DNA from: Eunapius fragilis
Lineage: Eukaryota; Porifera; Demospongiae; Spongillida; Spongillidae
Length of the DNA: 64,000 nucleotides
NCBI GenBank assembly: GCA_963681505.1
Contig: OY811990.1
Coordinates: 4,128,391 to 4,192,390 of the forward strand
Reading direction: 5' to 3'
The notes beneath the pieces are model-generated. The model saw only the letters and a program-made list of their open reading frames with translations. It was not told where the DNA came from and did not search any database. Position numbers and translations under genes: made by a program. Shown one piece after another: positions 34,427 to 46,187 of this stretch; the first letter of the stretch is position 1; each line of letters begins with the position of its first letter.

Positions 34427-35985
34427 AACCTCCATCTTGGCTTTGAGGTGGAGGTGGCTGGGTACATGTCCAAGATTGGCAGTGGGGGTGAAAAGTCATG
34501 TGATGCTTGTATTGATGGGGGCAAGGGGCCTGCAGTGGTGTTCTGTTGTACATGTGGTAAGTTCCTCTGTACCTTATGTCATGAGCACCACAAACACAAT
34601 AAGATATTCCATCATCACCAGATGGTAGAACTAGACCAGGAGTCTGTCAGACTACTTTCATCCATCATGACATCAACTGAACAACATCATCATGAAACTA
34701 AAATCTATTGTGAGACCTGCCAGTGTCTGGTCAACAGAGACAGTGCCCCAGTTCTTCATAACCAACACAGGTTTGCTGATGTGTGTAATATTGCAAAGGT
34801 CCACAGAGATGAAATGAGAGAAGCACTTGTGTGTGCACAAGAAATGGCCTCAAAGCTGACCAGTGCCATTGGTGACAAAGACAAGATGGCAGAACAGGTT
34901 GAGACTTCCAGAGAGAATGCCACACTGCTCATTAACCAAGCCTAAGTGTAAAAGTGGAGACCAAGAGCTCAGAGGGAGAGAGGTACCCATATGGTGGTCT
35001 GCAGGCGAAGGCTGAGCTGAGGCCCAAGTCACATGATGGAGCAGTTGTCCCAGGAAAGGTGAAGGACCATGGAGATGGTACCTACACCATCACCCTCACC
35101 CCTCAGGCTGCTGGTCCTCACCAGCTCCTCATCACAATGGATGGTGAACATGTACAGGGCAGTCCTCATGACCTTGATGTGAGGCCTAGCTACAGCACCT
35201 TATGTAACCCCCAGCAAGTTATCAGTTGTAGTGGTGGTCCAAAAGGTATAGCCATCCATGACAGTGGAGACATCTATGTAGGCTGTTGGAGAGATGACTG
35301 TATTCGTGTGTTTGACCAAGGTGGTCATGAGAAGAGAACCATAGGTAGTGGTGGGAGTGGTGACGGTCAGTTCTGTGGACCACTTGGTATATCCATCAAG
35401 GGAGATGTGATGTGTGTTGCTGAATATGGCAATCATTGCATTCAGAAGCTGACAACAGGAGGACAGTTCCTTCAAAAGTTTGGTCAACCTTGATCAGGTC
35501 AGGGACAGTTTGATGGACCAAGATCAGTTATTGTTGACCAAAGAGATAGGATGATTGTTGCTGACAGTGACAACCATAGGGTAGTGATATTGGATTAAAA
35601 TGGCATCTGGCAATTGACCATAAATGGTAATGTCTCTGATGCTCAGGGTTTTAAGGATCCATGGGGTCTTGCCTTGGACCCTCAAGGGAACATCCATGTT
35701 ACAGCCGAGGGTTCTGACACCATCAGAGTCTTCACACCAGAGGAGACCTATGTCAGATCATATGTAGATGTAAAGGATCCATCTGAAATAGCAATTGATG
35801 AAGAAGGTTACAGCCTTGTCTGTGAGCACAGAGGCAATTGTCTCTCCATCTTTGATCCTCAGGAATACAAGATCCACACAGTTGGCAATCTCAATGCACC
35901 CTGTGGTCTTGCTCTGGATCCTATAAGTGGTAGTCTGTATGTAGCCAACTATGGTGCTAACACTGTATTGAAGTATTCTGTGTAG
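34427..35985 (+). pseudogene. TRIM-NHL array copy 5, heavily deleted
   Basis: Begins abruptly at AACCTCCATCTTGGC (after the RING) and runs through B-box 1 and the B-box 2 remnant. It loses the coiled coil and the start of filamin at 34943 (CAAGCC joined to TAAGTGTAAAAG, giving a stop). Filamin and NHL continue, with a TGA at 35491 and a TAA at 35596 where the others have GGA and CAA codons. It is certainly non-functional as a full TRIM. Confidence 0.9.
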
Positions 35986-36261
35986 TGATTATGTAATGAT
36001 GATGTAATGTTAATACATAAGACCATTTTAAAGGTGTGGTGATGCATGGATGGGAATGAGTGTTGCTATGGCAACAGAGGAGGGTTTTATTATGATGTCA
36101 GAGCAGTCCTCATGACCTTGATATGAGGCTTAGCTACAGCACCTCATGTAACCCCCAGTAAGTTATGATGATGTAAGAAGACCATTGGCTACACCCTTCC
36201 CCTCTTAGTCAAGGTGGAACCCCTCACAGTGCTGCACCTCCTGACTCTTTTAAGGGACCAG

Positions 36262-36412
36262 TGGTAAGGACGTGACCCTTCATGTATCTGTGATCAAGGA
36301 CCAGAAGTTTGGCTTCAAGGCTGAGAGCTACTGCCTGGACTTCTATGAGAAGTACTTCCCACCCAACCACCACCTGTCTAAGCATGACTATCACATGAGG
36401 TTAAGGAAGTAG
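36262..36412 (+). CDS. Orphan terminal exon, copy 4
   Basis: Open from the CCAG acceptor through KDVTLHVSVIKDQ and ESYCLDFYEKYF to MRLRK and TAG. Same unknown parent as 13192-13342. Confidence 0.5.
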
Positions 36413-36589
36413 CCATATGCTCACATCAGTAAATCATCTCAGTAAACCAATGGTGCTGTAGTTTGTTACTTGCAGGTACGTAAGCCTTGTTTGGGTGTGC
36501 TGTCCAGGCAGGATTTCTCTGTGGCAAATCTGATGATTTAGTTAATAGGGAGAGAGAGAGAAAGTGGTGAAGGTCAACTTACTGATGAC

Positions 36590-36845
36590 AGAGATAATGG
36601 AGTTGTTGCTCCAGCACTGTGACACTGTGCACACCTCACATCTGAAGGACACCTGGAGGAAATTGGGTATGGATGTACTGGGCACCACCAGTTATATGGT
36701 GTCAACAGCTGGTATGGGGAGCTCTTGCATGTTTCTGATCACTGCTCTTGGGTTGATGAGCTGTGTGTACCAATGGATGCTTCCTTCAGGGCTTTGTTCA
36801 ACCAATGGAGAGCAGTCTATGGTGATGTTCACTCCTTCATACACC
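36590..36845 (-). CDS. Ig-domain exon, copy 4
   Basis: Same text as the Ig exon at 22660-22940 on the - strand, starting YEGVNITIDCSPL. The Ig and TIL exons are directly fused here without the usual microsatellite and Kunitz part, which points to a deletion between units. Confidence 0.55.
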
Positions 36846-36867
36846 CTTATGCAGGCTAGTAACTGGG

Positions 36868-37013
36868 AGGGGGGAGAAGCATCCCGGCACGCATTGTGTG
36901 GGACAGCCATCAGGGAGGGTGGGGGGGGGGGGGTTGGCACATGTTGGTCGGCAGTCTGGGCCACACTCAGAGTAGAACTTCCCTTCAGGGCACACTGGGG
37001 GAGAGACCAGACC
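36868..37013 (-). pseudogene. First-TIL exon, copy 4, truncated
   Basis: Retains CPEGKFYSECG to GCF, then runs into unrelated CTCCCCCCTCCC next to the Ig exon. An expanded poly-G at 36922-36933 also shifts the frame. Confidence 0.65.
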
Positions 37014-37187
37014 ACAACATGATGGCAGCACACACATGTGAGAACATGTACGTATGAATACCAATTTTAGTCAAATATGAACTGCATTATTCGAATTTCA
37101 ACAGTTCAAGGAACAAAATCAAGTAGCTTGCAATTTACCAAAAGTATGCATAATAATATTTTATGAATAAACGACCAGATAGAATAC

Positions 37188-37347
37188 CATTAGTCCCATG
37201 GAAATGTGGGCAACTCCCACATGTTTGACATACCCTGACACCTAGGCTCCATCTTACGCATCCATTGCAGTCGCTGAAGGTGGGGCAGTAGCAAACCAAG
37301 CAGAATGCAACAAACAACAGAAGTATGTCTCTCTGGGCCCTGGCCAC
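37188..37347 (-). pseudogene. Signal-peptide exon, copy 2, start codon lost
   Basis: Equivalent to 5524-5683, but the initiating ATG is GTG (CCACATC on the + strand). The hydrophobic core LLLFVAFCLVCYC is kept. Confidence 0.6.
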
Positions 37348-37374
37348 ATCTTCACTCCTGTAACCATAACTCTT

Positions 37375-39366
37375 CTGGTGTGTTTGGCAAAGAGACTCTA
37401 AAATTTGTACAAGATCTTGGTCATCCCCTTAAATTGGCTTCTAGAGAAAACAGTGCATACCTCTTCCTCCTTCAAAGGCTCTCAGTAGCTATACAACAGG
37501 GAGATGCTGCATCTGTAATGGATTCTTTAGACTCAGAGCAGATGGAGATCTTTTTTGTGTCACTTATGTCTATTTGTGCTTGGTGTAAGATTATGAATGA
37601 ATAAACCGATGAATTATTAAAACCTGATCAACCAAATTTTGTCTGCTCGGTTTTCTGGTGTTTCGTACATGGCTGTTGATGCTGCTGTTATTAAGTGGAG
37701 AGAGGGTCACAACTATCCACCTCCTGTCTCTCCTTCATCTTCCAGACAAAAGGCATAGGACCTCCCTCACGTGGAAGAGACATATGATCAGCTCCTACGG
37801 GGTGCTTCTGAATGCAGGTCTCATGCCAGGTTACTGGCAGCAGCCACTAAAGAGTCTGGGGCCTGGTTGAATGCCCTTCCTGTCTCTTCCCCAGGCCTAC
37901 GAATGGATGATCACACAACCAGGATAGCTGTTGGTCTCTGTCTGGGTACACCACTCTCTCAACCCCACATCTGCCACCACTGTGGAGGTCATGTTGGTGC
38001 CCTTGCTACTCACGGGCTCAGCTGCCAAGGCTTTTCGTGGCATGCTGCTATCAATGCCATCATACATAGGTCACTAGCAGCAAAAAATGTACCATCAACA
38101 CTAGAGCCCATCAGCCTATGCAGATCAGATGGCAATCGACCTGATGGTTGTTCCATTGTCCCATGGAAGTCTGGCCACTGTCTTGTTTGGGACTTTACTT
38201 GTGTGGACACCTTTGCAGCCTCATACATATCTGATGCCACAAGGGAAGCTAGAGCTGTACCCACAGCTGCTGACGCCAGGAAGAAGGAGAAATATGCTCT
38301 GCTGTCCAAATCTCACCATTTTGTACCAATTGCCATTGAGACCTCAGGTGCCCTTGGCCCTGATGAGACCTCAGGTGCCCTTGGCCCTGATGAGACCTCA
38401 GGTGCCCTTGGCCCTGATGAGACCTCAGGTGCCCTTGGCCCTGATGAGACCTCAGGTGCCCTTGGCCCTCATGAGACCTCAGGTGCCCTTGGCCCTCATG
38501 AGACCTCAGGTGCCCTTGGCCCTGACGAGACCTCAGGTACCCTTGGCCCTGATGAGACCTCAGGTACCCATGGCCCTGATGAGACCTCAGGTACCCTTGG
38601 CCCTCATGAGACCTCAGGTGCCCTTGGCCCTGATGAGACCTCAGGTGCCCTTGGCCCTCATGAGACCTCAGGTACCCTTGGCCCTGATGAGACCTCAGGT
38701 GCCCTTGGCCCTGACGAGACCTCAGGTACCCTTGGCCCTGATGAGACCTCAGGTACCCATGGCCCTGATGAGACCTCAGGTACCCTTGGCCCTCATGAGA
38801 CCTCAGGTGCCCTTGGCCCTGATGAGACCTCAGGTGCCCTTGGCCCTCATGAGACCTCAGGTACCCTTGGCCCTGATGAGACCTCAGGTGCCCTTGGCCC
38901 TGACGAGACCTCAGGTACCCTTGGCCCTGATGAGACCTCAGGTACCCATGGCCCTCATGAGACCTCAGGTGCCCTTGGCCCTCATGACACCTCAGGTGCC
39001 CTTGGCCCTCATGACACCTCAGGTGCCCTTGGCCCTGATGAGACCTCAGCTGTCCTTGGCCCTGATGAGACCTCAGGTACCCTTGGCCCTGATGAGACCT
39101 CAGGTGCCCTTGGCCCTGATGAGACCTCAGGTGCCCTTGGCCCTGATGAGACCTCAGGTGCCCTTGGCCCTGATGAGACCTCAGGTACCCTTGGCCCTGA
39201 TGAGACCTCAGGTGCCCTTGGCCCTGATGAGACCTCAGGTGCCCTTGGCCCTGATGAGACCTCAGGTGTCCTTGGCCCTCATGAGACCTCAGGTACCCTC
39301 ATGAGACTCTCAGGTTCAGGGTTAGAGATTGGTGAGATCTTGTTTTGCGGTTTGCGTGGTGTTTGA
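37375..39366 (+). pseudogene. RT-type element C-terminal part, copy 2a
   Basis: Near-identical to 5705-7084. In the frame from 37771 the zinc cluster (CHHCGG, THGLSCQG, WHAAINAI), PDGCSIVPW and CLVWDFTCVD lead to HHFVPIAIETSGALGP and on into the repeat. This gives the parental frame of the minisatellite. A TAG near 37757 breaks the upstream part. Confidence 0.6.
38337..39300 (+). repeat. 27-base coding minisatellite, about 36 units
   Basis: Same unit as 6677-7075, reading ETSGALGPD with variants (ETSGTLGPH, GTHGPD). A higher-order block of about seven units recurs three times (starting near 38530, 38710 and 38890). This indicates recent block-wise expansion. Confidence 0.92.
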
Positions 39367-39489
39367 GGAGGGGGAGGAGGTAAAAGTGGCGTGGTAGGGG
39401 CTTTTAGTGTGGGGTTATGCGGGTTAGTTTAGGTTAGGTTCAGGGTAAGGTGTAATTTTGGGCTTGTGTGGGGTAAGTGTGTGTGGCAC

Positions 39490-39950
39490 TTCAAAAGCTT
39501 TCAGTAGCTATACAACAGGGAGATGCTGCATCTGTAATGGATTCTCTGGGCTCAGAGCTGATGGAGAACTTTTTTGTGTAACTTATGTCTATTTGTAAGA
39601 TTATGAATGAGTAAACCGATGAATTATTAAAAACTCATCAACCATATAATGCCTGCTCGGTTTTCTGGTGTTTCTTACACAGCTGTTGATGCTGCTGTTA
39701 TTAAGTGGAGAGAGGGTCACAACTATCCACCTCCTGTCTCTCCTTCATCTTCCAGACAAAAGGCATGGGACCTCCCTCACGTGGAAGAGACAGATGATCA
39801 GCTCCTACAGGGTGCCTCTGACTGCAGGTCTCGTGCCAGGTTACTGGCAGCAGCCACTAAAGAGTCTGGGGCCTGATTGAATGCCTTCCTGTCTCTTCCC
39901 CAGGCCTGCGAATGGATGATCACACAACTAGGATAACTATGTATTGTATA
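39490..39950 (+). pseudogene. RT-element C-terminal fragment, copy 2b
   Basis: Matches 7265-7735, including the truncation and the AT-rich junction. Confidence 0.6.
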
Positions 39951-40129
39951 ATAATTATTATATAAATTTCATTGACAGTACGCTTTTCATTAATGACAAC
40001 ACTGGAGAATGCATGAACTGTTATGACAAACAGCAAGTAAAAGTTAATAGTCAGGGACAAAACATCTGGAGAGGATGGCTGCAGTGATGGCTCTAACTAG
40101 TATGAGGTTCAGCCTACCATATAGGTTAG

Positions 40130-40597
40130 CTAGGACCACACCCTTGGCCTAATAGGAAGTGGTCCTGCAAGGCGAGAAGCCAGAAGAGAAAATGACTCAA
40201 TTGCCGCTTCTGTTCCCCACAAGAACCATTTGCCTAAACCACCATGGGGACACACACCTGCCCCCAGCTCCTTGCATTTAGCATTATTTTCCTCTGCTCT
40301 GGCAGCCAGGTCTGCTGCCAGTCCTGCTTCAAGAAAGACATTGGAGTTTAGCGGTGATGTCACAGACAGGTACGTTGAAGGCTACTGGCTTACCCAAAAC
40401 CCAGTCAGGTACAAGGATGCGGTGAGGTCACTTCCTGCCTCCACCATAACATTCTGATGGGTCCTGCAACAGGTTTCAGTAACGGTGTTGTGGCGGGTTA
40501 CTACACCACCACCACACTTGAAGGTGATGAGTGCATGATGGCCAAGGGGATCAAGTACTCTCCCAGGACACAGAGGACAAATTGATCCCCATGTCAC
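40130..40597 (-). pseudogene. RT-element C-terminal fragment of second type, copy 2
   Basis: Reads ICPLCPGRVLDPLGHHA, TFKCGGGVVTRHNTVTE and then SPLNSNVFLEAGLAADL in - strand sense, with a frame break between 40382 and 40363. The Cys/His pattern resembles the zinc-binding C-terminus of invertebrate RT elements. Confidence 0.5.
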
Positions 40598-40740
40598 TAG
40601 TCACTACAAAATATTTCGCCTCAATAAGTGGGAATGAGTGTTGCTATGGCAACAGAGGATGATTTAAAGAGGCAGTTGCTGGTCGGATGCTAACAGAGTC
40701 CCCAGACCTAATGAGGTAATCTATACCTAGGAAGCAAAAC

Positions 40741-40766
40741 CATAGATATTCCGTATAATATCTATG
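40741..40766. mobile_element. 26-base palindromic insertion with 7-base direct repeats
   Basis: CATAGATATT, CCGTAT and AATATCTATG form a hairpin, flanked on both sides by GCAAAAC (40734-40740 and 40767-40773). The matching spacers lack it. It looks like a minimal insertion with target duplication. Confidence 0.7.
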
Positions 40767-40977
40767 GCAAAACATATCCAGTTACCAGTCTGTCCCTCAG
40801 AAGCCAGGTGATATCATGGCTGGTGGTCCCTTCAGACGGTGGCCCCGCCCAACACTAGTGTACAGGCAGTCCACCACAAGGAGGGGTGAGGCCTGACCAA
40901 TCGCATGTCCCTCACCATGTTAGCTCCATACACCATTGCTATGATTGTCCAGTCCCCGTCCACCATGAGACACCCAA

Positions 40978-41038
40978 GTACTTCCCACCCAACCACCACC
41001 TGTCTAAGTATGACTATCACATGAGGTTAAGGAAGTAA
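40978..41038 (+). pseudogene. Orphan terminal exon, copy 5, truncated
   Basis: Only YFPPNHHLSKYDYHMRLRK and TAA remain; the upstream half is deleted. Confidence 0.55.
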
Positions 41039-41117
41039 CCATATGCTCACATCAGTAAATCATCTCAGTAGAACAATTTGTTACTTGCAGCTACATAAGT
41101 TTTGTTTGGGTGTGCTT

Positions 41118-41251
41118 TTATGTAGAGCATGTGTCCAGGCAGGATTTCCCTGTGTTGCCGTTGCCTAGGCAACCTCTATAGTGGTAGGGTTGTAAGTGAA
41201 CATTCTAATTTCATCACTGCATGGACCAGGGTCCTGTTTCAGCTGGCAGAA
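41118..41251 (-). pseudogene. Kunitz exon, copy 4, deleted
   Basis: Two internal deletions (around GTGTTGCCG and CTCTATAGTGG) remove conserved Cys and Asn codons. Confidence 0.65.
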
Positions 41252-41252
41252 C

Positions 41253-41304
<52 letters not shown>

Positions 41305-41423
41305 TGTGCGTGTGTGTGTGTGAGTGTGTGTCTGTGTGTGTGTGTGCGTGTGTGTCTGTGTGTGTGTGTGAGGATAACACAGTATTCATAGCCCGTCAAT
41401 GGAGGCATGTGTATGTCACTTAC

Positions 41424-41682
41424 GAGGTTGTGCTAGCAGCACCAGTGGTGAGGAGTTGGAGTCCCTGCACTTCTCAGGGTGCACACACTGCCCACCATCC
41501 TCCACTAACCCACTGGGGCAGAAGCACCCAGCCACACACACCTCTATGCAGGCCAAGGCTTTGCCCACACAAGTGAGGGGGCAGGCACTGCCACACTCCT
41601 TGAAGACCCTCCCCGGGGGGCGGCTTGGCGGAGGGAAGGTGGGAGGAGGGAGGGTTGTGGGTGGTGGAGGTGGGATTGCTGG
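41424..41682 (-). CDS. TIL-domain exon (second TIL), copy 5, best preserved
   Basis: From a TCCCAG acceptor it encodes a Pro/Thr-rich lead-in, then GRVFKECGSACPLTC, CIEVCVAGCFCPSG and GGQCVHPEKC, ending at LAQP before CTC|GTAAGT. The cysteine spacing is that of TIL domains of serine-protease inhibitors. It is secreted, assuming it is joined to the signal exon. In this unit the adjoining Kunitz exon is broken, so the product, if any, would lack Kunitz. Confidence 0.65.
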
Positions 41683-41714
41683 GAGGGAGGGAAAAGTAAA
41701 TAAAATGTTAGGTT

Positions 41715-42322
41715 TAGGATTGCTCCATTTAGCCCCCCTCACAGCTATGCAAGAAATGGGTCAGGTACGTAGATGTGATGTGGGCATGGAGACACTTGTA
41801 AATAATCCTATAAACAAAGGGGTCACCTTTAAGATAAATGACATCGTCATTAAACTAGTATTAAAAGGAGAAGATATATTGATGGGAGCAAGGGGCCTGC
41901 AGTGGTGTTCTGTTGTACATGTGGTCAGTTCCACTGTACCTTCTGAGTTCCACTAGAGCAGTGATAGTCCAGTAATAGTACCAAGGCGTTTTACCTACCA
42001 TCATATGAGATTAACGTGCTACAGAATCCTTGGGTTGAATGGCTTATAATTATTTGTAACGTGCACAATCATATTACTACCTACCTTCTCCACAGCCTCA
42101 TTCTTGATCTACACTTACACATCTGCACACGCCTTCATACGTTATCAGTATACCAACATGTAGCCATTTACGTAGCGGTGATAAAATCCATCCGGTGCTG
42201 CGAAACATGGGTCTGGGGACGTAACCAGCTACTGGTCACTGGGTGTCGGATTAATTACGACCACGAGGTCGAGGGACCGGACCAGATTAATAGAACCGGT
42301 TGTCTATAGGTTGTCCTAGGCC
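41715..42322. repeat. Pre-TRIM spacer with B-box scrap and MITE remnant
   Basis: B-box 1 scrap at about 41878-41945, and MITE-like GCGTAGCGG and ATGGGTCTGGGGACG text near 42170-42222. Confidence 0.6.
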
Positions 42323-42330
42323 TATATAAT
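42323..42330 (+). promoter_or_regulatory. TATA box of TRIM copy 6
   Basis: TATATAAT about 50 bases before the ATG at 42380. Confidence 0.55.
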
Positions 42331-42379
42331 ATATCAACTTTTCTTAAAAGCGCCTTTTCAGTCGCAAAGTTCTTTAGTG

Positions 42380-44909
42380 ATGTCAACCCAAGTACAACAC
42401 AACAGCGTGTTACCTGTACAGCGACCGACGTGTGTGCTGTGCCAAAATGATCTCGATCCTGGTGAACCCTTTTGTGACGAGTGTGGAGCGGACCAAAAAT
42501 CGGGCCGAGTGACGTTGAAATCATCCAAGCACGATGACACGTGTAGTAGCAGGTAAAGCATAAACCGGCCGCGTGTTTTCATTGTTAAATTAGTACGCTA
42601 CTAAAACACATAGCACATTACCAGGGCGATCAGCAATAGACACATATCCACCATATGTGTACATGTATTGCCTAGTAGATCTTTCTCTAACGTCCATTAA
42701 TCCATGTCTATTGTTCCACAGGTCTGGCCTCTTCCCTCCACACACCATATGTCAGCTGTGCTCTAAGCCCTACACAGACCCTAAGATCCTTCCATGTCTA
42801 CACTCTTTCTGTGGGCAGTGTCTGCATGTGGAGATAGAGAGGTCTGGGGACAAGCAGAAGATGGAGTGTCCTACCTGTCAGAGAAGTATCACCATACCAG
42901 AGGGTGCAGTCAATGCTATACCTCAGAACCTCCATCTCGGCTTTGAGGTGGAGGTGGCTGGGTACATGTCCAAGATTGGCAGTGGTGGTGAAAAGTCATG
43001 TGATGCTTGTATTGATGGAGGCAAGGAGCCTGCAGTGGTGTTCTGTTGTACATGTGGTCAGTTCCTCTGTACCTTATGTCATGAGCACCACAAGAGCAGT
43101 AAAATATTCCATCATCATCAGATGGTAGGACTAGACCAGGAGTCTGTCAGACTACTTCCATCCATCATGTCACCAACTGAACATCACTGCTCCCAACCTC
43201 ATCACCAGAAACAAGAGTTAAAATTCTACTGTGATACCTGCCTGTGTCTGGTCTGCAGAGACTGTACCCTAGTCCTTCACAAGGACCACAGGATTGCTGA
43301 TGTGTGTAATATTGCAAAGGTCCACAGAGATGAAATGAGAAAAGCACTTGTGTGTGCACAAGAAATGACCTCAAAGCTGACCAGTGCCATTGGTGACAAA
43401 GACAAGATGGCAGAACAGGTTGAGACTTCCAGAGAGAATGCCACACTGCTCATTAACCAAGCCTTTGAACAGCTCCACCAAGCCATAGAGGAAAGGAAGA
43501 AGACACTGTTGTCAGAGATGGAGGCCATTTCACTTTCCAAGACAACAGCTCTGACCCTCCAGAAGAAACAGTTAGTGAAGATACAAGATGAGATTGGTCG
43601 CTACACTGAGATGACCTCCCACATCCTCCAGACCCACACTGACCATGAGGTGGTAGCTCTTGGAGATCTGCTACCCACTGAACTGAAGGCCACCCTGAAT
43701 AAGAAGGTTGAGAGAGTCTCCCTCTCTACCAGTGACATACATGTGACCCTACAATCTGATTCTCTGATGAAGGAACTCTCCATATTTGGTCATGTAATGA
43801 CCTCACCTACATCTCCATCACAAAGCACATGGTCTTCTAAGTCAGCAGCCAGGATGGACATGGTGTATAGTGTAAAAGTGGAGACCAAGAGCTCAGAGGG
43901 AGAGAGGTACCCATATGGTGGTCTGCAGGTGAAGGCTGAGCTGAGGCCCAAGTCACATGATGGAGCAGTTGTCCCAGGAAAGGTGGAGGACCATGGAGAT
44001 GGTACCTACACCATCACCCTCACCCCTCAGGCTGCTGGTCCTCACCAGCTCCTCATCACAATGGATGGTGAACATGTACAGGGCAGTCCTCATGACCTTG
44101 ATGTGAGGCCTAGCTACAGCACCTTATGTAACCCCCAGCAAGTTATCAGTTGTAGGAGGGGTCCATCAGGTATAGCCATCCATTGCAGTGGAGACATCTA
44201 TGTAGCCTGTTGGAGAGATGACTGTATTCGTGTGTTTGACCAAGATGGTCATGAGAAGAGAACCATAGGTAGTTATGGGAGTGGTGATGGTCAGTTCAGT
44301 GATCCACATGGCATATCCATCAAGGGAGATGTGATGTATGTTGCTGACACTGGCAATGATCGCATTCAGAAGCTGACAACTGGAGGACAGTTCCTACAAA
44401 AGTTTGGCCAACATGGATCCTGTCAAGGACAGTTTAGTTATCCAATATCAGTTATTATTGACCAAAGAGATAGGATGATTGTTGCTGACAATAAAAACCA
44501 TAGGGTAGTAATATTGGATCAAAATGGCAGCTGGCTATTGACCATAAATGGTAATGTCTCTGGTACTCAGGCTTTTAAAGATCCATGGGGTCTTGCCTTG
44601 GACCCTCAAGGGAACATCCATGTTGCAGCCTGGGGTTCTGACACCATCATAATCTTCACACCAGAAGGGACCCATGTCAGATCATACAGAGATGTAAAAA
44701 GTCCATGTGGAATAGCAATTGATGAAGAAGGTTACAGCCTTGTCTGTGAGCGCAGAGGCAATTGTCTCTCCATCTTTAATCCTGAGGGAAACAAGATCCA
44801 CAAAGTTGGAAATCTCAATAAGCCATGTGGTGTTGGTCTGGATCCTATAAGTGGTAGTCTGTATGTAGCCAACTTTTATGCTGATACTATATTGAAGTAT
44901 TTTGTGTAA
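42380..44909 (+). CDS. TRIM-NHL E3 ligase, copy 6 (complete, most canonical)
   Basis: Structure join(42380..42552, 42722..44909), about 786 residues. The start ATG has its TATA box about 50 bases upstream. The intron has GTAAAG and TTCCACAG ends, and an AGG codon spans the junction. Exon 1 is a zinc-ribbon-like Cys4 (C18, C21, C32, C35). Exon 2 has RING (68-110), B-box 1 (151-193), a full B-box 2 (CDTC, CRDC and HKDH, about 228-250), a coiled coil (about 255-370), filamin (about 428-521) and NHL repeats (about 531-786). It is the only copy whose B-box 2 keeps all zinc ligands, and it has a 13-residue extension just before it. TRIM-NHL proteins ubiquitinate partners bound through the NHL propeller. 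The actual substrate is unknown. This is the best candidate for the functional parent of the array. Confidence 0.9.
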
Positions 44910-45635
44910 TGAAGATATAATGATGATGTAGTGTTGACCTTTTTATAGGTGTGGTGTGGAACGAATGTTGCTATGGCAACAGAGGAAGGTTTATCATGAA
45001 GAGACTGTCACAGATGAGATGTCATGTATTTATGTATGTTGTACAGGGCAGTCCTCATGACCTTGATGTGAGGCCTAGCTACAGCACCTTATGTAACCCC
45101 CAGTAAATTATGATGATGTAATGTACATAAGAAGACACTGGGCATGAGGTGTGGGGATGTAAGGTTGGGAAAGAGCGTTGCTATCGCGACTGAGGATCAT
45201 TTGAAGCTCAAGGTAACTGAGTCCCTAGACCTATTGAGTTAGTCACAGTTTGCAAGGAAGTAATAACATATCCAGTTACCAGTCTGTCCCTCAGAAGCCA
45301 GGTGATATCATGGTTGGTGGTCCCTACAGAAGGTGGCCCCGCCCAACACCAGGGTCCAGGCAGTCAACCGCAAAGAGGGGTGTGGCCTGGCTAAGCACAT
45401 GTTCCTCACCATGTTAGCACTGTAGACCATTGCTAAGATTGTCCAGTCCCCAGTCCACCCTGAGACACGCAAGCCAAAGCAGTGCCTGTCCTTACCTATA
45501 GCAGCTGTCCTCCTCCCCTCCCCACAGCCCCCCCTGGAGTCCCCAGTGGTGCCACACCTCCTCTCCCTCCTCCCCTCCTAGTCAAGGTGTAACTCCCTCA
45601 CAGTGCTACACCTCCTGACTCTCCTAAGGGACCAG
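44910..45635. repeat. Unit spacer after TRIM copy 6
   Basis: X-box palindrome at 44967-44980 and a degraded one (GTTGCTATCGCGAC) near 45178. Same spacer blocks as before. Confidence 0.6.
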
Positions 45636-45786
45636 TGGTAAGGACGTGACCCTTCAAGTATCTGTGATCAAGTACCAGAAGTTTGGCTTCAAGGTTGAGA
45701 GCTACTGCCTGGACTTCTATAAGAAGTACTTCCCACCCAACCACCACCTGTCTAAGTATGACTATCACATGAGGTTGAGGAAGTAA
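45636..45786 (+). CDS. Orphan terminal exon, copy 6
   Basis: Open, KDVTLQVSVIKYQKFGF to MRLRK and TAA, with EK replaced by KK (DFYKKYF). The changes are mostly conservative, which is consistent with a coding past. Confidence 0.5.
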
Positions 45787-45876
45787 CCATATGCTCACAT
45801 CAGTAAATCATCTCAGTAAACCAATGGTGCTGTAGTTTGTTACTTGCAGCTACACAAGTCTTGTTTGGGTGTGCTT

Positions 45877-46040
45877 TTATGTAGAGCAGGTGTCCAGGCA
45901 GGATTTCTCTGTGGTAAACCTGTTGTCATTGCCTAGGCAACCTCCATACATGAGCACATCACACTGGGATGTGGTAGGGTTGTAAGTGAACATTCTGATC
46001 TCATCACTGCATGGACCAGGGTCCTGTTTCAGCTGGCAGA

Positions 46041-46041
<1 letters not shown>
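45877..46041 (-). CDS. Kunitz-domain terminal exon, copy 5, intact
   Basis: Same intact frame as 50399-50573, with DPGPCSDEIRMFTYN, CGGCLGN-type Gly/Cys core and final SCLDTC. The (CA)n tract immediately precedes the acceptor. Confidence 0.65.
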
Positions 46042-46137
<96 letters not shown>

Positions 46138-46187
46138 ATAACACAGTATTCATAGCCCGTCAATGGAGACATGTGTATGTCACTTAC

